From NCBI GenBank assembly GCA_947258435.1, contig CAMYID010000017.1, positions 44,885 through 108,884 of the forward strand: DNA of 64,000 bases, written 5' to 3'. This document shows, piece after piece, positions 1-9,737 of this stretch (position 1 is the stretch's first letter; each line of letters starts with the position of its first letter). The DNA is from an uncultured Alphaproteobacteria bacterium. Its GTDB lineage: Bacteria; Pseudomonadota; Alphaproteobacteria; UBA11222. The notes beneath the pieces were generated by a model. The model did no database searches. It had not been told where the DNA came from and worked only from the letters and a program-made list of their open reading frames with translations. The position numbers and the translations under genes are program-made.

Positions 1-661
1 CGATTCCTTGGGGACATTCCCCCTTGAGATCGGCAAACAATGTATCGGAATGGTGGCTGACGCATGCATCAAAGCCAAATTCCTGCACGACGAAATCGCA
101 TTTTTCCTGTGCACCGGCAATGCCAACAGCACGACACCCCTTAATTTTCGCGATCTGCCCGACCAACGAGCCGACGGCCCCCGCCGCCGCCGACACAACG
201 ACTGTTTCCCCGGCTTCGGGCTTGCCAAGCTCAAGCAGCCCGTACCAGGCGGTAAAGCCCGGCATGCCAAGCACACCCAGCGCGGTCGAGATCGGCGCAA
301 CCGCGGGATCGAGCTTGCGCAGCCCCAGCGCATCGCCGCGTACAATACCAAATTCCTGCCAGCCGACCGGGTCGCAGAAAACGAAATCACCGGGTGCATA
401 GCCTTCCAGATTTGATTCCACGACCTGGGAAACAGTCCGTCCGATCATCACATCGTCAATCTGCATCGGTGCGGCATAAGAGGGCCCATCATTCATGCGC
501 CCCCGGAAATAGGGGTCAAGCGACAGATAAATCACCCGCACCAGCATCTCATCAGCGCCAGGAACCGGCATTTCAGATTCAACCAGCCGGAAATCGCTGT
601 CCTTAGGCGCACCTACGGGCCGCGCGGCCATTCTGACCTGTCGATTGATTGCATTACGCAT
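1..661 (-). CDS. NADP-dependent oxidoreductase, CurA/YncB-like (3' end off the window)
   Basis: Medium-chain dehydrogenase/reductase family member related to curcumin/leukotriene-B4/prostaglandin reductases, which reduce alpha,beta-unsaturated carbonyls with NADPH. The first 220 residues are visible. They contain the family-typical SLDPYFRGRM motif near residue 50 and a dinucleotide-binding turn SAAAGAVGSLVGQ around residues 155-170. The start is ATG at 661, with GGAGGG 7 nt upstream; an ATG at 668 is in another frame and stops after four codons. The C-terminal part lies beyond base 1, so completeness cannot be judged. It is co-directional with the upstream RNA methyltransferase but separated by about 150 bp, so probably has its own promoter. 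The natural substrate is unknown. Confidence 0.85.
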   Translation of the reverse strand, partial: MRNAINRQVRMAARPVGAPKDSDFRLVESEMPVPGADEMLVRVIYLSLDPYFRGRMNDGPSYAAPMQIDDVMIGRTVSQVVESNLEGYAPGDFVFCDPVGWQEFGIVRGDALGLRKLDPAVAPISTALGVLGMPGFTAWYGLLELGKPEAGETVVVSAAAGAVGSLVGQIAKIKGCRAVGIAGAQEKCDFVVQEFGFDACVSHHSDTLFADLKGECPQGI

Positions 662-813
662 CGAACATCCCTCCTGCCCTGCTGCGGCTGGAGCGGCCTT
701 TCAGGGCGCAACAGACAACCATCGCAGCGATCATTGTTATAATTGACAGGAATGCTAACAGGTGCCGCCGACAGTGAGAAGCCGAATAGCTGCAATTCAC
801 CTGTCGGGGCCGG
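662..813 (-). promoter_or_regulatory. Intergenic region upstream of the oxidoreductase
   Basis: About 150 bp without a gene. Read on the minus strand it contains TATAAC (plus strand gttata, about 734-739), a plausible -10 box, but no convincing -35 at 16-18 bp. The ribosome-binding GGAGGG of the oxidoreductase is at 669-674. I see no clear terminator for the upstream methyltransferase gene. Confidence 0.25.
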
Positions 814-2085
814 TCAGTCGGGCCGGGTGAATTCCGCTGCAAGTTCAATATGCGCGGACCAGCGGAACTGATCCACTGGCACCACCCAGTTGAGCGTGAA
901 ACCACCGTCGATCAGAAGGCGCGCATCACGGGCAAATGTCGCGGGCGCACAGGAAACCGCCGCCACCCGCCGCACCGCTGATGCCGCGATCTCTGCCGCC
1001 TGCGCGGCACCGCCGGCGCGTGGCGGATCGAAAATCACCGCATCGAACGGCTTCAACTCATCCGCACTCAGCGGTTTGCGAAACAGATCACGGCGCAAGG
1101 CTTTGAACTTCCTGATACCCTGCGCATGGCGGGCTGCATGATCGAGCGCGCGGACCATCGCCTCATCGCCTTCCACAGCAACAAGCTGCGCCTGCGCGGC
1201 GGCGGGAAAGGAAAAGGTGCCGCAACCGGCAAACAGGTCGGCGATGCGACGCGCTTCACCCAACGCTTCGAGGACAAGCCCGCGCAATGCCATCTCACCC
1301 GCCCGGCTTGCCTGCAGGAAGGCACCGGGCGGTGGTGTAACCGACACCGCGCCAAACCGCATTACCGGCGGGTGCGGACACATGACCAGCGTATCATTCA
1401 GACTGAGCCGTGCAAGGTTCGGCAAGCCTCCCGCCCGTTCCGTAAGGGGCGGCAGGATCGCAAACTCATCAATCCCGTCCGCGCGCAGCAGAATATCAAG
1501 ACCCGTGTCCGTGTCATTGACCGCAATCCGCACATCGCTTTTCTTCTTGCGCCGGTCTCCTGATAGCAGCAGATCTGCCACCAGCCGCAAACCGGGCAAG
1601 GCGGCAGCAATATCAGGGTTCAGAATTTCGCATTGTTCTACCGCGACAAGCCGGTGCGATCGCGCCGCCTGAAAACCGAGTATTGTCTGCCCGGAAATCA
1701 TGCGCGCAGTGAAACCAACCCGCCGCCGGGACGCCGCCGGGACGGTCCGGGTGGGCCTGATATCGACCGCTCCGATGCCGTGATGGTGAAGCGCGCGGGC
1801 AATCTGCGCGGCTTTCCAGCGGGCAACGAATATGTCAGACAAATGCTGCAGACCGCACCCACCGCAAGCACCGAAATGACCGCAGGGCGGCGTCACCCTG
1901 TCGGGTCCGGGCTGCATCAGGGTCCAGTTTTTCGGACTGCCGGCGGTAAATTCGACCTGCAATTCATCGCCGGGCGCAGTGAGAGGAAGATAATGCTGCG
2001 CGTCACCATAGCTTATAAGCCCCTCACCGCGATGGCCAAGCGCCGTGACGCTGAGCCGCGCGGACTGGCTGTCACTTTCGCTCAT
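814..2085 (-). CDS. Class I SAM-dependent RNA methyltransferase (TrmA/RlmC/RlmD family)
   Basis: Predicted RNA uracil-C5 methyltransferase. An N-terminal TRAM-like region is followed by the Fe-S cysteine pattern (C68, then GACGGCGLQ with C74 and C77; a fourth candidate in VEQCEIL). The Rossmann methyltransferase domain shows FAGCGTFSFP (SAM binding), FDPPRAG and a catalytic-Cys motif VSCAPATFARD near the C-terminus. The ATG at 2085 (423 aa) is preferred over the GTG at 2112 because MSESDSQ leads directly into the conserved RLSVTALGHRGEG start; the GTG would add nine poorly conserved residues. It lies 45 bp downstream of dxs on the same strand. Many alphaproteobacteria have tlyA between these two genes; none is present here. 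Whether the target is 23S rRNA or tRNA cannot be told from sequence. Confidence 0.88.
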   Translation of the reverse strand: MSESDSQSARLSVTALGHRGEGLISYGDAQHYLPLTAPGDELQVEFTAGSPKNWTLMQPGPDRVTPPCGHFGACGGCGLQHLSDIFVARWKAAQIARALHHHGIGAVDIRPTRTVPAASRRRVGFTARMISGQTILGFQAARSHRLVAVEQCEILNPDIAAALPGLRLVADLLLSGDRRKKKSDVRIAVNDTDTGLDILLRADGIDEFAILPPLTERAGGLPNLARLSLNDTLVMCPHPPVMRFGAVSVTPPPGAFLQASRAGEMALRGLVLEALGEARRIADLFAGCGTFSFPAAAQAQLVAVEGDEAMVRALDHAARHAQGIRKFKALRRDLFRKPLSADELKPFDAVIFDPPRAGGAAQAAEIAASAVRRVAAVSCAPATFARDARLLIDGGFTLNWVVPVDQFRWSAHIELAAEFTRPD

Positions 2086-2130
2086 CGAGCTGCCCCGGAA
2101 ACAACACGGCACAGAGCCTGCGCAAGGAAA

Positions 2131-4071
2131 TCAGGCGCGGCGGATTGCTGTCGTCTGACCAGCGGCACCAAGCGCCGCAAGCGCTGTCGCCACGATGTGC
2201 GGTGCATCAAGCCCTGCTTCAGCATACATATTGGCCGGGCTGTCCTGATCGATAAAATAATCGGGCAGACATAATGTGCGGATCTTCAGCCCCTCATCGA
2301 GCAAGCCTTCCCCCGCAAGGAAATGCAGAACATGCGCACCGAACCCGCCGGTCGCGCCTTCCTCGATTGTGATCAGAACCTCATGCTCGCGCGCCAGCCT
2401 TCTGATCAGCGCATGGTCGAGCGGTTTGGCAAACCGCGCATCGGCAATTGTCGTCGACAGCCCCAGCGCCTCAAGCTCACTTGCTGCAATATGCGCTTCC
2501 TGCAATCTTGCACCGAAACTCAGCAAGGCAATTTTTGTGCCTTCCGAGACAATCCGGCCACGACCGATCTCAAGCGGCACACCGGCTTCAGGAAGGTCAA
2601 GGCCCACCCCCTCGCCACGCGGATAGCGAAACGCACTCGGCCGGTCGTCAATTGCGGTCGCGGTTGCGACCATATGCACAAGCTCCACCTCGTCAGCCGC
2701 CGCCATTACAACAAAACCGGGCAAATTCGTCAGATAGGCAATATCGAAGGAACCCGCATGGGTCGGTCCGTCCGCGCCCACAAGCCCGGCGCGGTCGATC
2801 GCGAAACGCACCGGCAGTTTCTGAATCGCCACATCATGCACGACCTGGTCGTAACCGCGCTGCAGGAAGGTGGAATAAATTGCGGCAAACGGCTTGTACC
2901 CCTCGCTCGCAAGCCCGGCGGCAAAGGTCACCGCATGCTGCTCGGCTATACCGACATCGAAGCAGCGTTCAGGGAACGCCTTGCCAAAGACATCAAGCCC
3001 GGTCCCCGACGGCATCGCGGCAGTGACGGCAACGATCTTGTCATCCTTTTCCGCTTCCCGCACAAGGCTTTGCGCGAAAACCTTGGTATATTGCGGCGCG
3101 TTGGCGGCGGGCTTTTTCTGCGCGCCGGTCACCACATCGAACTTCGCAACGCCGTGATATTTATCGGCGGCCGCTTCCGCGGGGGCATACCCCTTGCCTT
3201 TCTGGGTCACGATATGAACCAGGATTGGCCCGCGCTTCGCATCGCGCACATTCTCAAGAACCGGTATCAGATGGTCGAGATTATGCCCGTCAATCGGACC
3301 GACATAGTAAAAGCCCATCTCCTCGAACAGGGTGCCGCCGGTTGCCATGCCGCGGGTAAATTCCTCCGCCTTGCGTGCGGTGCGCTCCAGCCGGTCCGAA
3401 ATCCGGTGTGCGATATCCTTCGCTGTCTGCCGCAGAGACAGATAGGTGGGCCCTGACAAGCTCCGCGCGAGATAGGCGCTCATCGCACCCACAGGCGGCG
3501 CAATCGACATATCATTATCATTGAGGATAACGATGAGCCGGCTGTCGGTGGAGCCCGCATTATTCATCGCCTCATAGGCCATGCCCGCGCTCATCGCGCC
3601 ATCGCCGATCACCGCAATGACGTTGTTATCGCCGCCGCTCAGATCACGGGCCGTCGCCATCCCCAGCGCGGCGGAAATGGACGTTGACGCATGCGCCGCG
3701 CCAAACGGGTCATAGTCGCTTTCCGCCCGTTTGGTAAAACCCGACAACCCGCCGCCCTGCCGCAAGGTGCGGATGCGATCGCGCCGACCGGTCAGGATTT
3801 TATGGGGATAGGCCTGATGCCCGACATCCCAGATCAGCCGGTCATCAGGAGTATCGAACACATGGTGCAGCGCGACCGTCAACTCCACCACGCCAAGCCC
3901 TGCTCCCAGATGCCCGCCGGTCTGCGATACCGCATCAATCATCTCGGCCCGCAACTCATCCGTCAGCTGCCTAAGCTCATCGCGTGAAAGAGGTTTAAGG
4001 TCCTGTGGATAGGCCAACTCGTCCAGTAACGGTGTCTTGCTCACGCTATTTCCCATTCCGCTGTCGATCAA
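2131..4071 (-). CDS. dxs: 1-deoxy-D-xylulose-5-phosphate synthase
   Basis: Thiamine-diphosphate enzyme condensing pyruvate and glyceraldehyde 3-phosphate, the first step of the MEP isoprenoid pathway; its product is also a thiamine/PLP precursor. The 646 residues match the usual length. Visible motifs: [14 protein letters not shown] (active-site His), the ThDP motif GDGAMSAG...[11 protein letters not shown], the catalytic-Glu region [13 protein letters not shown] and the transketolase-type [15 protein letters not shown]. The start at 4071 overlaps the ispA stop by 4 nt (ATGA), suggesting coupled translation; a second ATG lies five codons in. The pairing with ispA puts the first MEP enzyme and prenyl chain elongation in one transcript. 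Confidence 0.97.
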   Translation of the reverse strand: MIDSGMGNSVSKTPLLDELAYPQDLKPLSRDELRQLTDELRAEMIDAVSQTGGHLGAGLGVVELTVALHHVFDTPDDRLIWDVGHQAYPHKILTGRRDRIRTLRQGGGLSGFTKRAESDYDPFGAAHASTSISAALGMATARDLSGGDNNVIAVIGDGAMSAGMAYEAMNNAGSTDSRLIVILNDNDMSIAPPVGAMSAYLARSLSGPTYLSLRQTAKDIAHRISDRLERTARKAEEFTRGMATGGTLFEEMGFYYVGPIDGHNLDHLIPVLENVRDAKRGPILVHIVTQKGKGYAPAEAAADKYHGVAKFDVVTGAQKKPAANAPQYTKVFAQSLVREAEKDDKIVAVTAAMPSGTGLDVFGKAFPERCFDVGIAEQHAVTFAAGLASEGYKPFAAIYSTFLQRGYDQVVHDVAIQKLPVRFAIDRAGLVGADGPTHAGSFDIAYLTNLPGFVVMAAADEVELVHMVATATAIDDRPSAFRYPRGEGVGLDLPEAGVPLEIGRGRIVSEGTKIALLSFGARLQEAHIAASELEALGLSTTIADARFAKPLDHALIRRLAREHEVLITIEEGATGGFGAHVLHFLAGEGLLDEGLKIRTLCLPDYFIDQDSPANMYAEAGLDAPHIVATALAALGAAGQTTAIRRA

Positions 4072-4955
4072 CCGCGCCGGGTGACGGCAAACCGAGCCGC
4101 CTGGCGCAAAGGGTCCGCTTTGCTATCAAACAAATCTAGATGCTTAATCGCCTGTTGGCTAAGCATTTCCGCCTGTGCCCGCGCGCGTGCGACCCCCATC
4201 ACACCCACAAAGGTCGCTTTGCCAGCCGCATCATCCTTGCCAACATGCTTGCCCAGCTCTTCAGCCGTTCCCTCGACATCGAGCAGGTCATCGGCGATCT
4301 GGAAGGCCAGCCCCAGATCATGGGCATAAGCATGCAGCGCCTGACGCTGCGGTTGCGCGGCGCGGCCAAGCACCGCCCCTGCTTCACAGGAAAAGGCGAT
4401 AAGCGCACCGGTCTTGAGCTGCTGCATCCGCGTGATCGCCCCGATATCGAGGCCACGCCGTGCCGCCTCAAGGTCGATCATCTGCCCGCCCACCATACCA
4501 TGCGCGCCCGCGGCGCGGGCCAGGTCACCCACCAGCGCGCAGCAGATGCGGGCATCCTCATGGGTGCGCGGATCCGCAAGGATCTCAAACGCCTGCGTCA
4601 GCAGCGCATCGCCCGCAAGCACCGCCGTCGCCTCATCATAGGCCTTGTGGGTTGCAAGTCGGCCACGCCGCATATCGTCGTCATCCATACAGGGCAGATC
4701 GTCATGCACCAGCGAATAGCAATGCACACACTCAACAGCTGCCGCCACCCGCAGCGCACTGTCGCGACTGACACCAAACAGGATAGCGCTCGCAGTCACG
4801 AGAAAGGGGCGCATCCGCTTACCACCATCCAGCGCGGAATAGCGGATCGCCTCAAACAGCCTGGATTCGGGATCGTGCGACAGAGGCAACAGCTCCGTCA
4901 ACAGTGCTTCGACTGCCCGCGCCGTCTCGTCCAGTGCAAGCTGAAATTCCTGCAT
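4068..4955 (-). CDS. ispA: Polyprenyl (farnesyl) diphosphate synthase
   Basis: Short-chain trans-prenyltransferase joining isopentenyl diphosphate to allylic diphosphates to make farnesyl (possibly geranylgeranyl) diphosphate. It is 295 aa. The first Asp-rich motif is [14 protein letters not shown] and the second is [12 protein letters not shown], which binds the diphosphate, is near residue 45. Product chain length cannot be set from sequence with certainty, but position and size fit IspA. The start follows the xseB stop by one base and the stop overlaps dxs by 4 nt, giving a tight xseB-ispA-dxs operon. Confidence 0.95.
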   Translation of the reverse strand: MQEFQLALDETARAVEALLTELLPLSHDPESRLFEAIRYSALDGGKRMRPFLVTASAILFGVSRDSALRVAAAVECVHCYSLVHDDLPCMDDDDMRRGRLATHKAYDEATAVLAGDALLTQAFEILADPRTHEDARICCALVGDLARAAGAHGMVGGQMIDLEAARRGLDIGAITRMQQLKTGALIAFSCEAGAVLGRAAQPQRQALHAYAHDLGLAFQIADDLLDVEGTAEELGKHVGKDDAAGKATFVGVMGVARARAQAEMLSQQAIKHLDLFDSKADPLRQAARFAVTRRG

Positions 4956-4956
4956 C

Positions 4957-5217
4957 TCAACCGATTTCGGCAGATTCGGTCTTCAGGCCCCCATCCGCGC
5001 CAACGACGATCCTGTCGACTTTCGTCTGCGCTGCCTGCAGCTTTGCCTCGCAATGCGCCTTGAGCAGCGCACCGCGTTCGTAAATCCCGATCGATTCCTC
5101 AAGATCCACCTGCCCGCCTTCGAGCCGCGCCACAATCGCTTCAAGCTCAGCCAGGGCCTGCTCAAAGCTCAGCGCCACAATATCCTTGGGGATCGCCGTT
5201 TTCTTTTCTGCCGCCAT
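4957..5217 (-). CDS. xseB: Exodeoxyribonuclease VII small subunit
   Basis: Small subunit of ExoVII, which degrades single-stranded DNA together with XseA (not in this window). It is 86 aa, with the conserved helical core LSFEQALAELEAIVARLE, then LEESI.IYERG and a second helix LKAHCEAKLQAAQ. It is the first gene of the xseB-ispA-dxs unit, as in many proteobacteria, and is preceded by the HDAC-family gene 31 bp upstream. Confidence 0.95.
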   Translation of the reverse strand: MAAEKKTAIPKDIVALSFEQALAELEAIVARLEGGQVDLEESIGIYERGALLKAHCEAKLQAAQTKVDRIVVGADGGLKTESAEIG

Positions 5218-5248
5218 GCGTTCTTTCCCGCCTGTGCTCCGATTTGGC

Positions 5249-6181
5249 CTAAACTCCCATCAGGGTCCGCACATGAGCGCGCACCGACGCGCCCAGCGCG
5301 TGCAAGTCATAACCGCCTTCCAGCGTCGACACCACCCTGTCATCGCAATGATCATGGGCAATCTCCATGATCTGGCGCGTCGCCCAGACGAAATCCTCCT
5401 CCCGCAGGCAGAGCCCGGCAAGCGGATCCCCCGCATGCGCATCAAACCCGGCGGAAATAAAGATCAATTCCGGCTGAAATGTGTCGAGCGCGGGCAAAAC
5501 CCGCTCAGACATCGCCGCCTGAAACAGCGCGCCATCCCCGCCTGCCGGTAGCGGCGCGTTCACAATATTGCCTGCCACACCTGTTTCGCGCACCGAACCT
5601 GTGCCGGGATAGAAATTATCCTGATGGGTCGAACCGTAAAAAAGCCCGGCGTCACGCGCAAATATCTCCTGCGTCCCATTGCCGTGATGCACATCGAAAT
5701 CGATCACCGCGACACGCTTGAGTCCCCAATGCTCGCGCGCCCATTCCGCACCGACTGCCACATTATTGAACAGGCAGAACCCCATGGCGCGCCGGCTTTC
5801 GGCATGGTGCCCCGGCGGACGGACAGCGCAAAAAACATTCTGCGCCTCATCGCCCATCACCATATCAACCGCGCGCACAACCGCTCCCGCCGCACGCAGC
5901 GCCGCTTCGCCGCTATCGGGACAGATCGGCGTGTCGCCATCGATAAAGGCAAAACCGCTTTCAGGTACCATGTCGAGGATTTCATGCACGAATGTATGCG
6001 GATGTACGCCGGCGAGCTGCTCCAGCGTCGCGGCCGGGGCCTGCTCACGGATCAGCAGGGCAAATTCCTCCGCCTCCAGCACACCAAGCACTGCCCGCAG
6101 CCGCGCGACGCTTTCCGGGTGCCGGTCCTGCAGGACATGCCGCAGGCAGGCCTCATGGGTAATCAATGCTGTCTTCATCAT
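5249..6181 (-). CDS. Histone deacetylase-family (acetoin utilization/HdaH-type) amidohydrolase
   Basis: Zinc-dependent deacetylase of the arginase/HDAC fold, 310 aa. It shows the paired-His motif RPPGHHAE, the zinc ligands in DFDVHHGNGTQ and GFDAHAGDP, and the late GGYD loop carrying the Tyr/Gly typical of class II enzymes. Bacterial members act on acetylated polyamines, acetoin-pathway regulators or unknown amides; the substrate here cannot be stated. The start has tandem ATGs (6181, 6178). It sits 31 bp upstream of xseB on the same strand, an order common in alphaproteobacteria. Confidence 0.93.
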   Translation of the reverse strand: MMKTALITHEACLRHVLQDRHPESVARLRAVLGVLEAEEFALLIREQAPAATLEQLAGVHPHTFVHEILDMVPESGFAFIDGDTPICPDSGEAALRAAGAVVRAVDMVMGDEAQNVFCAVRPPGHHAESRRAMGFCLFNNVAVGAEWAREHWGLKRVAVIDFDVHHGNGTQEIFARDAGLFYGSTHQDNFYPGTGSVRETGVAGNIVNAPLPAGGDGALFQAAMSERVLPALDTFQPELIFISAGFDAHAGDPLAGLCLREEDFVWATRQIMEIAHDHCDDRVVSTLEGGYDLHALGASVRAHVRTLMGV

Positions 6182-6247
6182 TCCAGTCTTACGCCAGTTG
6201 GAAAGATTCTCAAGGCGGGATTGGCAAGCTTGTGACCGTCCTTTTCG

Positions 6248-7099
6248 CTAACCGCCAAGGAAAAGCCGCCCGACAGCCGGGTCGTTCAGTAATTCCTCAC
6301 CCGCTGCCGCCATCGCCAGATGTCCGGATACAAGTACATAGCCGATATCGGCGAATTCGAGCCCACGCCTGGCATTCTGCTCGACCATCAGGATGGTCTT
6401 TTGTTCATTCCGCCGCAGGTCCTCGAGAATATCAAACACCATATCGATGAAACGCGGCTCAAGCCCGATCGAAGGTTCATCCACAAGCAGGATACGCGGC
6501 TCCATGATCAAGGCACGGCTGATTTCCAGCAACCGCCGCTCGCCCCCCGACAATGCGCCCGCCCGCTGTCCGCGCCGCGCCGCCAGCCGGTCATACTTGT
6601 CGAAGATACGCTCTGTCGCCTGCTGTGCCGCACGGCGGTCAGGCAGCAGATAGCCGCCCATCAACAGATTTTCCTCAACCGTCATTTCGGGAAAGACGGA
6701 ATTGTCCTGCAGAATATAGGCGATCCCCGCATCGCGCAGTTTCTCATCGGGTTTGAGTGCCGTGATCTCACGCCCCTCAATCTCAACGCGTCCTGAGAAA
6801 ATGTCCGAAAAGCCGAAGATTGCATGCAGCAAAGTGGATTTGCCCGCCCCGTTCGGCCCCACCAGGCAAAGCCCCGCACCCGCGCCCACAGCAAGATCGA
6901 CGCCATGCAGAATTTCCATTTTGCCATAGCCCGCATGCAGCCCCTTGACGGTGAGAATCGGTTCTGGTCCGGCAAGGGCAAGCAGATCATCGGCACTCAA
7001 TCCCCCGGCTGCAAGCGACTGCGCTTCTGCCGCAACCGCCTCGGCAGACAGGATTGCATCAACCCCGCCTTCCCCATAGCCGCGCGCGCCGCCTGTCAT
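6248..7099 (-). CDS. ABC transporter ATP-binding protein, LivF type
   Basis: Second ATPase of a branched-chain/hydrophobic amino acid (HAAT) transporter, 283 aa. Walker A is GPNGAGKS, the signature is LSGGERR, and Walker B is RILLVDEPS followed by IGLEP. About 45 residues precede the ABC domain (EPILTVKGLHAGYGK), longer than usual for LivF. The start chosen is ATG 7099, which overlaps the LivG stop by 4 nt (ATGA); the longer open frame to 7189 runs through livG coding sequence. It is the last gene of the permease operon, with a 66-bp gap to the HDAC-type gene. The substrate is unknown. Confidence 0.9.
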   Translation of the reverse strand: MTGGARGYGEGGVDAILSAEAVAAEAQSLAAGGLSADDLLALAGPEPILTVKGLHAGYGKMEILHGVDLAVGAGAGLCLVGPNGAGKSTLLHAIFGFSDIFSGRVEIEGREITALKPDEKLRDAGIAYILQDNSVFPEMTVEENLLMGGYLLPDRRAAQQATERIFDKYDRLAARRGQRAGALSGGERRLLEISRALIMEPRILLVDEPSIGLEPRFIDMVFDILEDLRRNEQKTILMVEQNARRGLEFADIGYVLVSGHLAMAAAGEELLNDPAVGRLFLGG

Positions 7100-7842
7100 T
7101 GCGCCCCCAGATAGGCATCGATCACACGCTGATCCGCACGGATTGCCTCCGCATCGCCTTCCGCCAGAATCCGCCCATGCGCCATACAATAAAGATGGTC
7201 GGCCAGATTCATGATCACGCGCATGTTATGCTCGATAACCAGCAGGGTAATGCCAAGTTCCGCATTGGCCCGGCGGAGCTGTGCGACAAGCCCGTTGATC
7301 AGGGTGGGATTGATCCCCGCCGTCGGTTCGTCAAGCAGCAGAAGCCGCGGCTCACACATTAACGCCATCGCAAATTCAAGCAGTTTCTGCTGCCCGAAAC
7401 TCAACTCGCCCGCCGCAAGCTGCCGCTTTTCCCACAGCCCGACCGAAGCAAGCAGTGACTCGGCACGCTCAATCTCTTCCCCCTTCGGTCGGCGGAAGCT
7501 TGCCAGGAACCGTTCCTGCCGCTGCGGTATCGAGATCAGCATATTGGCCAGACAGCTCATCTGCCCGTAGATATGGGTTTGCTGAAATGTCCGCACGAGC
7601 CCCATGCGGGCGATCTTCGGTACGCGGTAGCGGGTAATTTCCTCCCCCCGGAAGCGGACGGAACCGCCATCAACCGGATGAAAACCGACAATCGACCCGA
7701 ACAAAGTGGATTTTCCCGATCCGTTTGGCCCGATCAATCCGATGATCGCCCCTTCAGGCACCGCAAGGCTCACCGCATCATTCGCGACAACACCGCCAAA
7801 GCGTTTGCTGACATTCTCCACCGACAGGATCGGGGCACTCAC
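7096..7842 (-). CDS. ABC transporter ATP-binding protein, LivG type
   Basis: First ATPase of the HAAT-type importer, 248 aa. Walker A is GPNGSGKS, then the Q-loop RTFQQTHIY, a signature LSFGQQKLLE (in place of LSGGQ, as in many LivG proteins) and Walker B LLLLDEPTAGINP. The start is GTG 7842, forming a GTGA overlap with the preceding permease gene and leading straight into SAPILSVENVSKRFGG. The open frame extends upstream to 8034, but those residues are low-complexity and antisense-like. Coupled at both ends to livM-type and livF-type genes. Confidence 0.9.
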   Translation of the reverse strand: MSAPILSVENVSKRFGGVVANDAVSLAVPEGAIIGLIGPNGSGKSTLFGSIVGFHPVDGGSVRFRGEEITRYRVPKIARMGLVRTFQQTHIYGQMSCLANMLISIPQRQERFLASFRRPKGEEIERAESLLASVGLWEKRQLAAGELSFGQQKLLEFAMALMCEPRLLLLDEPTAGINPTLINGLVAQLRRANAELGITLLVIEHNMRVIMNLADHLYCMAHGRILAEGDAEAIRADQRVIDAYLGAQ

Positions 7843-8807
7843 GCCTGCGCCTCCCCATCCCGAACCGCATGGCCCGCCCGACGCTCCCTGAGCCAACCCA
7901 TAATTCCCTGTGGATAAAAGACAACGATCAACACAATCAGGCCCCCGAGCGCGACCCGTTGCCAGCCAAGCAGATACGTCCAGAACAGCTCCTGCACCAG
8001 ATGGAAGATCGCCGCGCCAAGCACAGGCCCCCACAAGGTTCCCTTACCGCCCAGCACTGCCATCAGCACCATCCAGACCCCATAAGTCGCCCCGGCAAAG
8101 GCAACATCGCGCGGATCGATAAAACCGATCATATTGCCTGCAAGCCCCCCTGCAAGCGCAAGAAAGAAGGCGGCAACGCACCAGGCGGTGATCTTGTAGC
8201 GCAGGGTATGCAGCCCCATCGCCTCTGCCTTGTCCTCATTATCGCGGATCGCATTGATGGCCATGCCGAAACGGCACTGATAGAGCGCACGCAGAAAAAT
8301 AAAACAGCTCCCCGCAAGCGCGAAGAGAAGGCCATAGAAAAACAGATTACGTGTATCGACACCCCCCGGGAAGACCGGCGTCACCATGCCGGCCCCCGCA
8401 CCGATATAATGCCAGCCGCCGGCAATTTCCGCTGCCGCGATACCAAGCCCCAAGGTGCCGATCGCAAAGTAATGCCCGCGCAACCCCAGTATGGCGCGCC
8501 CGATAAGCAAAGCCGCGCCCACGCCGATGAGGCCAGAAAGTCCCAGCCCTGCGCCAAGCCCGGCAAAATAATCAAACCCGAAATCGCGCTGTACAACAGC
8601 GGTCGTGTAACAGCCAATCCCGAAGAACAGGATATTGCCGAAGGAATTATATCCCATCTGGCCGCCCATCACATCCCAGCTCAGGGCGAAAACAACCATC
8701 AGCCAGAGAAAGGCAAACTGCGCGACAAGTGCTGGAAACAGAAACGGTGCCACGATCCCCACACACAACAGTGCCGCCATCAACCACCAGTCGCGCGCGC
8801 CGCTCAT
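7839..8807 (-). CDS. ABC transporter permease, LivM type
   Basis: Inner-membrane permease, 322 aa, with about nine to ten hydrophobic segments and the conserved cytoplasmic loop FGMAINAIRDNEDKAEAMG, the ATPase-docking region of LivM. Its start overlaps the LivH-type gene by 4 nt (ATGA), and its stop overlaps the LivG-type gene by 4 nt. With LivH it forms the transmembrane channel of the importer; substrate unassigned. Confidence 0.9.
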   Translation of the reverse strand: MSGARDWWLMAALLCVGIVAPFLFPALVAQFAFLWLMVVFALSWDVMGGQMGYNSFGNILFFGIGCYTTAVVQRDFGFDYFAGLGAGLGLSGLIGVGAALLIGRAILGLRGHYFAIGTLGLGIAAAEIAGGWHYIGAGAGMVTPVFPGGVDTRNLFFYGLLFALAGSCFIFLRALYQCRFGMAINAIRDNEDKAEAMGLHTLRYKITAWCVAAFFLALAGGLAGNMIGFIDPRDVAFAGATYGVWMVLMAVLGGKGTLWGPVLGAAIFHLVQELFWTYLLGWQRVALGGLIVLIVVFYPQGIMGWLRERRAGHAVRDGEAQA

Positions 8808-9706
8808 CTGAGGTAACTCCGCCGCCGCGACAGAATCAGATTACGCACGATCAGAACAAGCACCATCAGCAGGAAGACAAAGGCCACCTGAAACTCCGCC
8901 CCCAGCACAAAGCCTGCCAGATTTTCAAGCGCCCCGAGCCCCAGCCCGGAAAACACAACCCCCGCCACATTGCCGAGACCCGCCACAATAACGATCATGA
9001 AGGCGCGCACCGTATATTGCAGGCCGATATAGGGATGGATGGTCCAGGCCATGACAACAAGGCTGCCCGCCGCCCCGCACAGCGCGGCATTGAGCGCATA
9101 GGTCGCGGCATATGTGCGGTCGGTATCGATGCCAAGCACTCGTGCCGCACGCGGGTTCTGCGCAGTGGCGCGGATCGCCTGCCCCAGCCGCGCGCGGGAC
9201 AGAAACAGCCACAGCCCCACACCGGTCAGAAGCGCCAGCCCGAAAGCAAAGAGCTTGACCTGCGCCACTGTGACCATACCGCCCATAAGCGACAAGGTGC
9301 CAAACCCGGAATCGACAGTGCGCACATCCGCGCCGAAAACCTGATTCATCAGCTGTTGCAGCAGAATACTCATCCCGAAGGTCGCAAGGATCGAGATGAA
9401 GAGATCACGCTCGATAATGCGGCGGATCACCGTGCCGTAAAGTCCCCAGCCAAGCAGGCCCAGCGCAAAGGCGGCAAGCGGCACGCACAGCAATGGCGGC
9501 ACACCTGCGCCAACCGCGGCCCAAGCGATGTAACCGCCAAGGATCACAAGCTCACCCTGCACGATATTGATGATATTCATGACACCCCAGACGAGTGCCA
9601 TCCCATAGGCTGCCAGCGCAAACACCGCCCCGATCAGCAATCCGTTCAGAATGAGATCAAGGCCAAGGACGGGATAGCCCGCAAGAAGTTCCAAATTCGC
9701 GATCAT
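8804..9706 (-). CDS. ABC transporter permease, LivH type
   Basis: Inner-membrane permease, 300 aa. It has the typical N-terminal LNGLLIGAVFALAAYGMALVWGVMNIIN, the GGYIA motif, and the loop QAIRATAQNPRAARVLGID. First gene of the livH-M-G-F type unit; all four genes overlap by 4 nt. It begins 32 bp downstream of the class II aldolase gene on the same strand, so read-through from the methylthioadenosine salvage genes is possible. No periplasmic binding-protein gene is present beside it, which is unusual for a HAAT operon. Confidence 0.9.
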   Translation of the reverse strand: MIANLELLAGYPVLGLDLILNGLLIGAVFALAAYGMALVWGVMNIINIVQGELVILGGYIAWAAVGAGVPPLLCVPLAAFALGLLGWGLYGTVIRRIIERDLFISILATFGMSILLQQLMNQVFGADVRTVDSGFGTLSLMGGMVTVAQVKLFAFGLALLTGVGLWLFLSRARLGQAIRATAQNPRAARVLGIDTDRTYAATYALNAALCGAAGSLVVMAWTIHPYIGLQYTVRAFMIVIVAGLGNVAGVVFSGLGLGALENLAGFVLGAEFQVAFVFLLMVLVLIVRNLILSRRRSYLR

Positions 9707-9737
9707 GCGCGCCGTTTAGCATGTTTTCGCCCGCCGA

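Noticed and set aside
2323..3456. A 377-codon open frame on the plus strand
   Set aside because: Antisense to dxs; no recognisable domain.
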